36,253 nt of DNA, from NCBI GenBank assembly GCA_030524175.1, contig JAUNHC010000049.1, positions 1-36,253 on the forward strand. The letters run 5' to 3'. Source of the stretch: Eubacteriales bacterium (GTDB lineage Bacteria; Bacillota; Clostridia; Lachnospirales; Lachnospiraceae). The notes below the pieces were generated by a model. It searched no databases, was not told the origin of the DNA, and was given only the letters and a program-made list of their open reading frames with translations. Both the position numbers and the translations under genes were made by a program. This document shows positions 25,115 through 33,549 of the stretch, piece by piece (position 1 is the stretch's first letter; each line of letters begins with the position of its first letter).

Positions 25115-25693
25115 TTATCTTTCTCTATGGAAAATATGTTCCAGCTCCTGCTGACTGCGAAGACCAAGCTTATGCAGAATACTCCCCTTTTGGTTTGCCA
25201 GCGTCTTTGGCGAGGACTGTAGTTCGATTTTTTTGCCGAGCATCATTTCAAAAACCGTGCGCTCTGCAGGGGATAAAGCTGACAAAATAAGCGATTGGAT
25301 AAAATACTCCTGTGGAGTAAAGCCTCCTGATGTAGCACGTATGGTTTCAGACAGCAGATTAAACTGGCTTTTCAGTACATACCCTGAAGCAAAGGAACGC
25401 GCCGCGGCCTTTGTTATGGTATCCGGATCATCCAGAGAAGTGAGGATGATCACCTTTGCATCTGTTTCCAGGCGAATTTTGCGGGCTGTTTCTATGCCGT
25501 CCAGACTTCCTGAAAGGTTTAGGTCCATCAGTACAATATCCGGCCGTAAACGCAGTGCCTCATCAACTGCCTCTCTGCCTTCCAGACATGCCGCACACAC
25601 CTCCATATCCTGATTTTTTTCAAGTGTGCAGCGGATCAGAAACACAAAGTCCTCATCATCCTCCACAATTAATATACGGATTTTGTTCATCAT
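25115..25693 (-). CDS. Response regulator with LuxR-type output domain
   Basis: A 192-residue NarL/LuxR-type regulator. The receiver domain has EDDED near residue 11, phosphorylation site D57 (IVLMDLNLSG), T85 and K108. The C-terminal helix-turn-helix (LSPAERTVFEMMLGKK, then SSPKTLANQKGSILHKLGLR) matches the GerE/LuxR pattern. GGAGG lies 4 nt before the first ATG and 7 nt before a second one directly after it (25690), so the second may be the true start. The kinase stop overlaps this start, so the two are coupled. The FN3 genes directly downstream are candidate targets. Confidence 0.92.
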   Translation of the reverse strand: MMNKIRILIVEDDEDFVFLIRCTLEKNQDMEVCAACLEGREAVDEALRLRPDIVLMDLNLSGSLDGIETARKIRLETDAKVIILTSLDDPDTITKAAARSFASGYVLKSQFNLLSETIRATSGGFTPQEYFIQSLILSALSPAERTVFEMMLGKKIELQSSPKTLANQKGSILHKLGLRSQQELEHIFHRER

Positions 25694-27108
25694 TTCTCCT
25701 CCAACGGGAAATACAAGGAAATTTCCGTGCCCTTTCCCGGTTCACTTTCTACCTCAATCCTTCCATGATGTTTGTCCATTACATGATAGCAGTAATATAA
25801 TCCTAAGCCTAAATGGGAATCAGCAGGTTTAGTGGTGTAATAAGGCCGGAAAATCTGCCGTTTTTCTTCTTTGTCTAGTCCGCAGCCAGTATCCTTTACC
25901 CTTAGGACGGCACACTTTTTCCTGGTGTTTGTAAAGAAGGAAACCTGGATATACCCATCTTTCCCGGTGGCTTCCACCGCATTTTTTAACAGGTTGTGTA
26001 TCGTCTCCTGTAAATGTACACTGTCGCAGCAGAGAAATTCACCCTCGGCGCATTCCAGGGTCAGATCCGCCTTATAGGAGGCACCGGAAAACTCTGCAAT
26101 ACATCTCTCAAGGAAAGGCTTCATTTCCTGACGTGTTATCTGCAGTGTGATATCCTTTGACTGAAGCCGTGTTTTTTGAAGAAATTCTTCAAGATGGTCA
26201 GTTGAATGCCTGATGATCTGTAACTCTCTGGAATTTTCCATGCCCGGCTGCTCAGAAATGATCTGAGCGCACCATTTAATCTTTGCCAGTTCATTTTTCA
26301 GCGCATGACTCACATAATCTGCATTTCGCTGGATGGCCTGGGTGTTTTTGGTCCAGTCATACCGCTCAAGGTTTACACGTGTTCCCCAGATCCCATCCTG
26401 AAAAACGTGAATCACGAAATAACCCAGGAGAAAAAGTATCACAAAAATATTACCCTGCCATGCTTTAAAAAGAGGACGCATGCGCAGAATATGAAAGGCA
26501 AATACTGTAATAAGCCAGTACCACATGGGCAAAAGTACATTTATAGAAACCATCTCTTTCTGCTTATACGCGAAGCTCTGCCGTGTCCGGTACAGGGTGG
26601 ACAAAAGCAGCCATGTAATAAAGATGCCGTAAATCCAATTATAAATACCCGCATAAATAAAATAGCTCTTCACATTAAGCTGATAATTCCGCGTTTCCCA
26701 GTAAGGTACAATAAACCCGGTCAGTACACCGGGAGCAAAAATCAAATATTTCAGCCGCTGAAACACTTTAGGATTTCGTTGGTCAAAACTGCTGAAGTAT
26801 AAGGACAGCATTGCCACAGAAGGCATTGCAAAATAGTACAGCACTGCTGTCATCCAGGAATAGACACAATAATATGCCGTCTCCGGGATTCCGGGAAAAT
26901 GTTTTGTCAGCACAGGCATCATTCCATAAAGGAGATATTCCTTAAATGCTCCCAGGCTGAAAATCATTCCCGCTACAAAGCACCAGCGGTTCTGTTTATT
27001 TTGGTGATTGGATAAGAATATAGACAAAAAAAGTATCCAAATCAATATGGTAAAAATCAGCAGTACAATGGGCGGAAAGCCCTGAACACTTCCGGTATTG
27101 GCATTCAT
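25690..27108 (-). CDS. Membrane sensor histidine kinase
   Basis: A 472-residue kinase. The N-terminal 245 residues hold about seven membrane helices with short loops, resembling 7TM-type sensors. The kinase core has phosphoacceptor H268 in YVSHALKNELAKIKW, N box NLLKNAVEA, G1 box DTGCGLD and G2 box HLGLGLYYC. The start at 27108 has GAGGA 7 nt upstream and lies downstream of a predicted promoter; a longer frame from 27165 starts with TTG without a site. It transfers phosphate to the LuxR-type regulator encoded directly downstream. The signal is unknown. Confidence 0.9.
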   Translation of the reverse strand: MNANTGSVQGFPPIVLLIFTILIWILFLSIFLSNHQNKQNRWCFVAGMIFSLGAFKEYLLYGMMPVLTKHFPGIPETAYYCVYSWMTAVLYYFAMPSVAMLSLYFSSFDQRNPKVFQRLKYLIFAPGVLTGFIVPYWETRNYQLNVKSYFIYAGIYNWIYGIFITWLLLSTLYRTRQSFAYKQKEMVSINVLLPMWYWLITVFAFHILRMRPLFKAWQGNIFVILFLLGYFVIHVFQDGIWGTRVNLERYDWTKNTQAIQRNADYVSHALKNELAKIKWCAQIISEQPGMENSRELQIIRHSTDHLEEFLQKTRLQSKDITLQITRQEMKPFLERCIAEFSGASYKADLTLECAEGEFLCCDSVHLQETIHNLLKNAVEATGKDGYIQVSFFTNTRKKCAVLRVKDTGCGLDKEEKRQIFRPYYTTKPADSHLGLGLYYCYHVMDKHHGRIEVESEPGKGTEISLYFPLEEK

Positions 27109-27178
27109 ACGATAGTCCTCGTTTCCTCGCTGTCTTCCGTTGTTTGTGTACCGTGGCCGCAGCAATCAAGATAATCTG

Positions 27179-27207
27179 ATTATACCAGCATTTTCTTCCG
27201 GCAGAAA
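27179..27207 (-). promoter_or_regulatory. Predicted extended -10 promoter for kinase operon
   Basis: On the - strand TATAAT is preceded by TGG (extended -10, TGnTATAAT). The -35 region (TTTCTG, 17 nt upstream) is weak, as is common with extended -10 promoters. The leader to the ATG at 27108 would be about 64 nt. The remainder of 27109-27434 holds this promoter, the inverted repeat at 27356-27400 and no supported gene. Confidence 0.55.
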
Positions 27208-27355
27208 CATTCACTGTATAAAAATCCCGCGTTCCCATATTTTTTAGGAACTGTTCCATCAGTAAGGTAAGATTGATTTGTTTAGCACGGACTGAAGTAT
27301 AAGCTCAGAATCTCCTGATAATTCTATCAAAGAAAATAAAAACAAATAATATATT

Positions 27356-27414
27356 TTTTTACCGTTTTTTTGAAATGATTTTTACTGTTTCTGGTAAAAA
27401 TATCATGCTATATT
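27356..27414 (+). promoter_or_regulatory. Inverted repeat and putative promoter upstream of the HAD gene
   Basis: TTTTTACC (27356-27363) and GGTAAAAA (27393-27400) form a perfect 8-bp inverted repeat. Just after it TGCTATATT (27406-27414) is an extended -10 candidate. The leader would be very short, so the promoter call is tentative; the repeat may be an operator for the MtlR-type regulator or an upstream element. Confidence 0.35.
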
Positions 27415-27434
27415 AAAAAGAAAAGGAGATTTGT

Positions 27435-28061
27435 ATGAGTAAATATGTTATATTTGATATAGACGGAACATTAAATCAGACGGATCTGTACGCAGTTGAA
27501 GCATATATGAAAGCACTGCAAAAAAGAAATATTCAAGCAACAAGAAGGGACATCATTGAATGTATTGGATTATCACCAGCTTCTATTATTGAAAGACTAT
27601 TAGGTCCTTTAGATGAAGAAGAGATACAACTATGGACATACGATATTAAAAAGTTTGAGTTTGAATTAATGACAGAGAAGGCAAAAAGTTTTGAAGGAGT
27701 GGAGGAGATGCTCAGCGCCCTAAAAGCTTTGGGGTATAAGCTGGCTATTTGTTCAAATGCTTTTTTTGATCATATAGAGCAGGTTTTGTCTGTAATTGGT
27801 ATAAGAAGTTTCTTTGATGAGATAGGATCATTGGAATGGGGAAATAATAAAGAAGAAGTGCTTCAATATCTGATGGAAAAAATTGAGTTCGAACAGGCGT
27901 GCATGGTGGGGGACAGAATGTTCGATATTCAGGCGGCCAGGGAAAATGGGCTGCCTGTTATAGGATGTGCTTATGGTTATGCTCCGGAGGAAATCCAAGA
28001 AGCGGATATAGTAGTAAAGGCTCCCGGAGAAATTGTACAAGCCGTTAAGGTATTGATTTGA
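27435..28061 (+). CDS. HAD family hydrolase, phosphoglycolate-phosphatase-like
   Basis: A 208-residue haloacid dehalogenase phosphatase. Motif I is FDIDGT (D8, D10), motif II CSNAF, and motif III/IV KKEEV-like NNKEEV with GDRMFDIQAARENG. The cap domain is helical, subfamily IA. AAAAGGAG lies 7 nt before the ATG. It is 15 nt ahead of the PTS regulator gene and probably co-transcribed with it. It may remove phosphate from a sugar-phosphate that accumulates during galactitol breakdown; substrate not readable from sequence. Confidence 0.88.
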   Translation: MSKYVIFDIDGTLNQTDLYAVEAYMKALQKRNIQATRRDIIECIGLSPASIIERLLGPLDEEEIQLWTYDIKKFEFELMTEKAKSFEGVEEMLSALKALGYKLAICSNAFFDHIEQVLSVIGIRSFFDEIGSLEWGNNKEEVLQYLMEKIEFEQACMVGDRMFDIQAARENGLPVIGCAYGYAPEEIQEADIVVKAPGEIVQAVKVLI

Positions 28062-28076
28062 TCAGGTGGTGAAAAG

Positions 28077-30158
28077 ATGAATAAAAGAATCATGTCAATT
28101 ATTCAGGAATTGAGCAAACCCAATAGAAAGATTACAATCTTTGACCTTTCCAAACAGTTTCAGGTTTCAGAGAGAACGGTCAGAAATGATTTGAATGTAA
28201 TTAATGATACCTTGCGAGAGTACCATATGAATGAATTGGTTTTGGAAAAGGGAGGGCAGGTTGTCAGAGGGAATGAGTTTGAAACGCTTCTAGACCGTCT
28301 TTCTCAAAAGGATTATTACGCTTATAAACTCTCAAAGGAAGAACGGATAAAAATAGCAGCAGTTCTATTGGTAAGTTCTTCAGAGTATATTACATTGTCA
28401 GCAATTGCAGATCATCTTTTTGTGAGCAGGGCAACGGTTATCAGCGATTTAGATGAGATTAAGACGTTGGTAAAGCGGGGAAATATGGAAGTGATCTCCC
28501 ATCCCAATAAAGGACTGCGCGTTGAAGGGAAAGAAAGTGATAAACGTTTATTTCTTTTAAGGGAAACTGATACACGGAGTAACGACCAGAGTCACAACTT
28601 AATTACAAACCATGTTGCGGTGCAGTCAGGAGACCGTATAATAATTCAAAAGATTGTTTATGAGCAGGAACATGTGCATGAAAGTTTTCTTACGGATGAT
28701 TCCTTTCAAAAAATAATCTTTTACTTAGGTATTATGATTTCGCGAAATAAGCAGGGTGAATATTTAGAAAAGAGGAAAAAGAAAAATAATAGTAAGATTT
28801 TAATGGCACAGGATATTTTGAAATATGTAGCCCAGTATTGCCAGATACAGATTGTGGAAGACGAGATACAGTTTTTTAGCGAAATATTGATCATGGCCAG
28901 GTATATGAGCCAGAAATCCTCTGAAAAAAATGCAATTAAAATACAGCTTATCACAAGACAATTTATAGAACAAATTTCAGATGAGTTGGAAACAAATCTA
29001 AACTGTGATTATGATTTTTTTGAAAATCTGTCAAATCATCTGGAATCCGTATTTTCCAGTTCTCCCCAGTCATATCCATCTAATTCTGTAATTGATGAGG
29101 TTATAGAAAATAATCCAAAAGTGGTCAATGCAGTTGAAAGAAAATTAGATATCATACGGCAATATGCAGGAAGGGAAATTACAGAACAAGAGGTAGGTTA
29201 TATAGCAGTACATATTTGTGCAGCCATAGAACGCAAAAAAAATAAAGAAATTGCATTTCATGTAATTGTTGCCTGTCATGCGGGCATTGGTACTTCGCAG
29301 CTGTTATTGGAAAGGTTAAAGAAGCATTTTAATTTTCAGATCATTGACATTATCTCCTCTCATGAGGCAAAAAATCTTGAAGCTGACCGGGCAGACTTTA
29401 TTATTTCCACAGTGCCTTTGAAGGGATGTAAGCTGGATTATGTAATCGTTTCTCCGCTGCTAAGTGATGAAGATTATATCCGGGTGGGAAATAAGATTGA
29501 TACACTCCGCAACAGCAGAAATCTGCCTTCCAGAATTGAAGCAAAGGAAATTACAGCGAAGGGTGTGATTGATGTTATTTCCCCGGTGATTACGGATATG
29601 GTTCCCGAAAAAGCGCCTGAGCTCATGAAAGAATTGAAAAAGGCTGTCCGCACTTATTTCAGACAACCTATCGAAGCGGAAGCAGAAATTTTCATACCAT
29701 ACCTGCATCATTTATTGCCAAGTACACATATTCAATTGGATGTGGAGTGCAGTGACTGGAAGGATGCCGTACGGAAATCCGCAGAAAATTTATTGCGGTT
29801 AGGATATATTGAGGAAAGATACATTGATGCGATGATCACAAATATTATGGAAAACGGCCCGTATATTGTTCTGTCTCCGGGATTTGCGGTTCCCCATGAG
29901 GGCTTGGAACAGGGGAGCGTAAAGGTGGGAATGAATTTGATCCGGCTGAAAAATCCGGTGAACTTTGGGGACGAAGAGCTGGATCCGGTTGAGTTTGTTT
30001 GCTGCCTCAGTGCGATAGATCATAAAACTCATTTGAAGGCTTTTTTTAATCTTGTGAATATGCTGAAAAATGAATCTTTCAAGCAGCAGTTACATACATG
30101 TACGTCTCCGGAGGATGCAGCAGCAATCATTGAAAAATACGAATATGAAATAGCCTGA
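28077..30158 (+). CDS. MtlR/BglG-type transcriptional activator with PRD and PTS domains
   Basis: A 693-residue regulator. Domain order: two N-terminal helix-turn-helix domains (VSERTVRNDLNVIND and VSRATVISDLDEI), PRD1 and PRD2 (H379 in YIAVHICAAIERK), an EIIB-Gat-like domain with C400 in VACHAGIGTSQLLL, and a C-terminal EIIA domain with H607 in FAVPHEGLE. This is the layout of MtlR-type activators, which bind DNA (unlike RNA-binding BglG) and are switched by phosphorylation from HPr and the EIIB/EIIA of their own sugar. AGGTGG lies about 7 nt before the ATG. A terminator follows, and the galactitol operon after it is the expected target. Confidence 0.92.
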   Translation: MNKRIMSIIQELSKPNRKITIFDLSKQFQVSERTVRNDLNVINDTLREYHMNELVLEKGGQVVRGNEFETLLDRLSQKDYYAYKLSKEERIKIAAVLLVSSSEYITLSAIADHLFVSRATVISDLDEIKTLVKRGNMEVISHPNKGLRVEGKESDKRLFLLRETDTRSNDQSHNLITNHVAVQSGDRIIIQKIVYEQEHVHESFLTDDSFQKIIFYLGIMISRNKQGEYLEKRKKKNNSKILMAQDILKYVAQYCQIQIVEDEIQFFSEILIMARYMSQKSSEKNAIKIQLITRQFIEQISDELETNLNCDYDFFENLSNHLESVFSSSPQSYPSNSVIDEVIENNPKVVNAVERKLDIIRQYAGREITEQEVGYIAVHICAAIERKKNKEIAFHVIVACHAGIGTSQLLLERLKKHFNFQIIDIISSHEAKNLEADRADFIISTVPLKGCKLDYVIVSPLLSDEDYIRVGNKIDTLRNSRNLPSRIEAKEITAKGVIDVISPVITDMVPEKAPELMKELKKAVRTYFRQPIEAEAEIFIPYLHHLLPSTHIQLDVECSDWKDAVRKSAENLLRLGYIEERYIDAMITNIMENGPYIVLSPGFAVPHEGLEQGSVKVGMNLIRLKNPVNFGDEELDPVEFVCCLSAIDHKTHLKAFFNLVNMLKNESFKQQLHTCTSPEDAAAIIEKYEYEIA

Positions 30159-30161
30159 AGC

Positions 30162-30214
30162 AGAATGGTTCAATACCTTTCAAAAAATATGAAGGGAATT
30201 GAACCGTTCTATTT
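30162..30214 (+). terminator. Intrinsic terminator after PTS regulator
   Basis: A 21-bp stem (30162-30182 with 30190-30210) with one A-A mismatch and two G-U pairs, loop of 7 nt, then ATTTCTTT. It separates regulator from the galactitol operon. Confidence 0.8.
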
Positions 30215-30220
30215 CTTTGC

Positions 30221-30277
30221 AAAAAAATTGAAAACCTTTTGACTTTTTTTTACATAAGCAGGGTGTTAGGATATATT
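30221..30277 (+). promoter_or_regulatory. Galactitol operon promoter with upstream palindrome
   Basis: TTTACA (30249-30254), 17-nt spacer, TATATT (30272-30277), each 5 of 6 consensus. Directly upstream, 14-nt arms (30221-30234 and 30237-30250, centre CC) form an imperfect palindrome with 12 of 14 positions matching, ending at the -35 box. Its place fits an activator site for the MtlR-type protein; that is inferred. The leader also holds GCCGGCCGGC at 30292-30301. Confidence 0.55.
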
Positions 30278-30334
30278 TAAAGAAAGAGAAAGCCGGCCGG
30301 CGGACATTCTGAAAGTACTATTGGAGGTAAGCAG

Positions 30335-30802
30335 ATGATTTGGGAAGAATTAAAAGATACACTGATCACAGTCGATCTGGAAGCCGAATCTTATGAAGAA
30401 GTAATGGAGCAGTTGGGAGGAATATTGATCCGGGAGGGATATTGTAAGGAATCCTATGTAAATGCGCTCATTACAAGGGAAAAAGAGTTTCCTACAGGTT
30501 TGGATGTAGATGGTGTAGGCGTGGCTATTCCGCACACGGATGTGAGCCATGTGAACAAGGCAGGAATTGCCATCGGAGTTTTAAAGAAACCGGTTACTTT
30601 CGTTCAAATGGGATCGGATGATGAAAACGTAGAGGTAGGGCTGGTATTTATGCTGGCGGTGGTGAATCCTAATGAACATATTGATCAGCTTCAAAGGATC
30701 ATAGCAATCATTCAGGACAAAGAAGTATTAAGCAAAATTCAAAAAGTAAAAGATACGAAGCAGATTATTGAACTTATCAAAGAAAAGGAGAAAACATTAT
30801 GA
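30335..30802 (+). CDS. gatA: PTS galactitol EIIA component
   Basis: A 155-residue PTS EIIA of the fructose/mannitol-like fold, galactitol branch. The phosphorylated histidine is H67 in VAIPHTD. It takes phosphate from HPr and passes it to the GatB protein encoded next. GGAGG lies 8 nt before the ATG. Its end overlaps the EIIB start (ATGA). First gene of an eight-gene operon-like run to 35615. Confidence 0.9.
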   Translation: MIWEELKDTLITVDLEAESYEEVMEQLGGILIREGYCKESYVNALITREKEFPTGLDVDGVGVAIPHTDVSHVNKAGIAIGVLKKPVTFVQMGSDDENVEVGLVFMLAVVNPNEHIDQLQRIIAIIQDKEVLSKIQKVKDTKQIIELIKEKEKTL

Positions 30803-31080
30803 AAAAGAAAGTGATCGTAGCATGTGGAGGAGCAGTAGCAACATCAACAATAGCAGCAAATAAAGTAGTGGAATTATGTAAGAAGAATGGGATTGACGTA
30901 GAAATCTGTCAGGTAAGGATTTCTGAAATCGAATCAAACCTTCCAGGAACGTCTCTGATCATAACCACCTCAAAAGTGAAAAGAGATTATGGAGTTCCCC
31001 TTATTACCGGAATGCCGTTTATTTCAGGTGTAGGCGTAGAAAAGACGGAAGCCGCAATTTTGAAGGTACTTAAAGATTAA
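30799..31080 (+). CDS. gatB: PTS galactitol EIIB component
   Basis: A 93-residue PTS EIIB of the galactitol type with the active-site cysteine C9 in VIVACGGAVATST (compare the family CGxGxxTS loop). It phosphorylates galactitol as it passes through GatC. AAGGAG lies 8 nt before the ATG, inside the end of gatA. Length is normal for GatB. Confidence 0.92.
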   Translation: MKKKVIVACGGAVATSTIAANKVVELCKKNGIDVEICQVRISEIESNLPGTSLIITTSKVKRDYGVPLITGMPFISGVGVEKTEAAILKVLKD

Positions 31081-31101
31081 ATCATAACAGGGGGAAACGA
31101 C

Positions 31102-32463
31102 ATGTTAAAGGCGATTTCAGATGCAATACAATATGTGATCGATATGGGTGCTTCCGTAATGCTTCCCATTGTAATTGCGATCATTAGTATATGCATCGGT
31201 GTAAAGGTGGGCAAGGCGATCCGCTCAGGTTTGATGATCGGCGTTGGATTTGTGGGATTGGGACTGATCGTAGATATGATGAATGCTGAGTTAGGACCAG
31301 CGGCAGCGGCAATGTCCGAGCGGTTTGGCTTATCCTTAAGCGTTGTGGATATCGGCTGGCCGGGTGCTTCTCCTATGACATGGGCATCTAATATAGCGAC
31401 AGTTGCCATACCGATCGCTATCGGAGTGAATATTATCATGCTGCTGCTGAGACTGACAAAGACAGTGAATATTGACATTTGGAACATCTGGCACATGACA
31501 TTTACAGGGGCAATCGCATATGCGGTAACAGGAAACTTTTGGATCGGAATCCTGGGTGTGGTTGTCCATGCAGTGATCGCTTATAAGCTGGGAGATATTT
31601 GGGCACCCTTGGTGGCGGATTACTTCGAGCTTGAGGGCCTGACTGTTCCTCACGGAACAGCAGCTTATATGGCACCAGTTGCATGTGTTGTGGATGCAGT
31701 TATGGATAAAATTCCCGGAGTCAGAAAAATTGACATTACGGCAGATTCTCTGCAGGAAAAAGTCGGTGTGCTGGGTGAGCCCATTGTTATTGGAGGTATT
31801 TTGGGTGCAGTGGTAGGATTTCTTGCAGGATATGGTCCTCAGGAAGCGCTTCCCTTGGGAGTAAAAATGTCAGCAGTCATGGTATTGATGCCCAAAATTG
31901 TAAAATGTATTATGGAAGGGCTTATGCCATTATCGGAACGGGCAAAGGAAATACTGACTAAAAAATTCGGAGATTCACAATTTTACATAGGGCTGGATCC
32001 GGCAATTTTGTTAGGAGATCCACAGGTAATTACCACTGGCTTGATTTTTATTCCTCTTACATTATTAATTGCAGTTCTTGTACCAGGCAACAGGATTCTT
32101 CCCTTTGGCGATCTGGCAACGATTGGATTTTTTATCGCCATTGCAGTGGCTGTTCATAAAGGGAATATTTTCCGCACATTGTTTTCAGGAAGTGCGATCA
32201 TGTTTATGACGATTTGGATCGCAAACCAGACAATCCCGTGGATGACAAAGCTTGCACAAACCACAGGTTCTACAGATGGTTCCAGTATGGTGGCAGCGCT
32301 GGATCAGGGAGGAAGTCCCATCACCTATATTTTTACACAGATTTTCACCAGAGAAAATATCATGGGAATGATCATTATTGCGGCAATCTATGCAGTGTGT
32401 ATGGTATTTTCAATCCGTTGTTCTAAGAAGCGTGCAGCAGAATTAAGAGAATCAGAGGAATAG
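31102..32463 (+). CDS. gatC: PTS galactitol EIIC permease
   Basis: A 453-residue membrane protein of the GatC/SgcC family, close to the 451 residues of the E. coli protein, with about ten to twelve hydrophobic segments (first: VMLPIVIAIISICIGVKVG). Conserved GatC stretches include VDIGWPGASPMTWAS and LTVPHGTAAYMAPVAC. It imports galactitol and, with GatA and GatB, releases galactitol 1-phosphate inside the cell. GGGGGA lies 7 nt before the ATG. Confidence 0.93.
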   Translation: MLKAISDAIQYVIDMGASVMLPIVIAIISICIGVKVGKAIRSGLMIGVGFVGLGLIVDMMNAELGPAAAAMSERFGLSLSVVDIGWPGASPMTWASNIATVAIPIAIGVNIIMLLLRLTKTVNIDIWNIWHMTFTGAIAYAVTGNFWIGILGVVVHAVIAYKLGDIWAPLVADYFELEGLTVPHGTAAYMAPVACVVDAVMDKIPGVRKIDITADSLQEKVGVLGEPIVIGGILGAVVGFLAGYGPQEALPLGVKMSAVMVLMPKIVKCIMEGLMPLSERAKEILTKKFGDSQFYIGLDPAILLGDPQVITTGLIFIPLTLLIAVLVPGNRILPFGDLATIGFFIAIAVAVHKGNIFRTLFSGSAIMFMTIWIANQTIPWMTKLAQTTGSTDGSSMVAALDQGGSPITYIFTQIFTRENIMGMIIIAAIYAVCMVFSIRCSKKRAAELRESEE

Positions 32464-32490
32464 TCATTTGATAAACTAGGAGGCGTCAGA

Positions 32491-33540
32491 ATGAAAGCTG
32501 GAGTTGTACATGCAAAGGAAGATATCCGTTATGAAGATATAGAAACACCGGTACCGGGAAAAGGGCAGGTCAAGATCAAGGTAAAATACACCGGGATATG
32601 TGGGTCAGATGTACCCCGTGTGAACGGGGATGCCTGCCATTTCTTTCCTAATGTACTTGGACATGAGTTTTCTGGTACGGTGGCAGAGCTGGGTGAAGGA
32701 GTAAGCAAATTAAAAGTTGGAGACAGGGTGGCAGGCGTTCCCCTGGTTCCCTGTATGAAATGTGAGGACTGCCAAAAGGGAGATTACTCTTTGTGCAAGA
32801 ACTATAGTTTTATTGGTTCACGTGAATTTGGAAGCTTTGCAGAATATGTGGTGGTCCCGGAAAAAAATGCAGTTCCCTTTGAGGAAGGCGTGTCCTTTGA
32901 ACAGGGAGCGTTCTTTGAACCGGCAACGGTGGCTCTTCACGGACTTGGACGTGTACCTTATGAGGGAGGCAAAACGGTGGCAATCTTAGGAGGCGGAACC
33001 ATCGGGATGTTTGTGATGCAATGGGCAAAGATTTTTGGTGCAAAAGAAGCGGTTGTGTTTGATATTGCCGATGAACGCCTGGAGTTGGGAAAGCGTCTTG
33101 GGGCAACAGCCGGGATCAATACCTTGCAGGAAGATTTTATGGAAAAAGCCATGGAACTGACCCAGGGAAGAGGTTTTGACTATGTTTTTGAAACTGCAGG
33201 AAATACCATCACCATGAAGATGGCATTTAAGCTGGCTGCAAATAAAGCTCATGTTTGTTTCGTGGGAACACCCACAAAAGAATTAAACTTCACGGTGGAA
33301 GAATGGGAAAATATGAACCGGAAAGAATTTACGCTGACAGGCTCATGGATGTCTTACAGTGCACCGTTTCCGGGGAGAGAATGGGAACTTGTAGCACACT
33401 ACTTTAAAACAGGTGAGCTGAAGTTTGATGAATCATTTATTTTTCAAAAAATTCCTCTTAGCAAAATAGACGAAGCTTTTGAAATGTATAAAGTGCCGGG
33501 AACAGTAAAAGGAAAGCTTCTGATCGACAGTGAAAGATAG
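32491..33540 (+). CDS. gatD: Galactitol-1-phosphate 5-dehydrogenase
   Basis: A 349-residue zinc alcohol dehydrogenase. Catalytic zinc ligands C37 (GICGSD) and H58/E59 (GHEF), structural zinc cysteines C88, C91, C94 and C102, and the NAD-binding GGGTIG motif are present. Compared with E. coli GatD it shares distinctive stretches (CGSDVPR, LGHEFSG, FIGSR, and GSWMSYSAPFPGREWE near residue 280). It oxidises galactitol 1-phosphate to tagatose 6-phosphate. AGGAGG lies 7 nt before the ATG. Confidence 0.9.
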   Translation: MKAGVVHAKEDIRYEDIETPVPGKGQVKIKVKYTGICGSDVPRVNGDACHFFPNVLGHEFSGTVAELGEGVSKLKVGDRVAGVPLVPCMKCEDCQKGDYSLCKNYSFIGSREFGSFAEYVVVPEKNAVPFEEGVSFEQGAFFEPATVALHGLGRVPYEGGKTVAILGGGTIGMFVMQWAKIFGAKEAVVFDIADERLELGKRLGATAGINTLQEDFMEKAMELTQGRGFDYVFETAGNTITMKMAFKLAANKAHVCFVGTPTKELNFTVEEWENMNRKEFTLTGSWMSYSAPFPGREWELVAHYFKTGELKFDESFIFQKIPLSKIDEAFEMYKVPGTVKGKLLIDSER

Positions 33541-33549
33541 GTGACAGAC

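Noticed and set aside
26996-27259. 87-codon - strand frame overlapping the kinase start
   Set aside because: It overlaps the kinase coding region in another frame, and has no ribosome binding site or similarity.
27391-27410. Possible sigma-54 promoter (GG...GC) before the HAD gene
   Set aside because: The GG and GC dinucleotides are 12 nt apart rather than the 10 nt sigma-54 needs.
30292-30301. GC-rich palindrome GCCGGCCGGC in the galactitol leader
   Set aside because: It is short and has no T tract or partner gene; a regulatory role cannot be supported by sequence alone.
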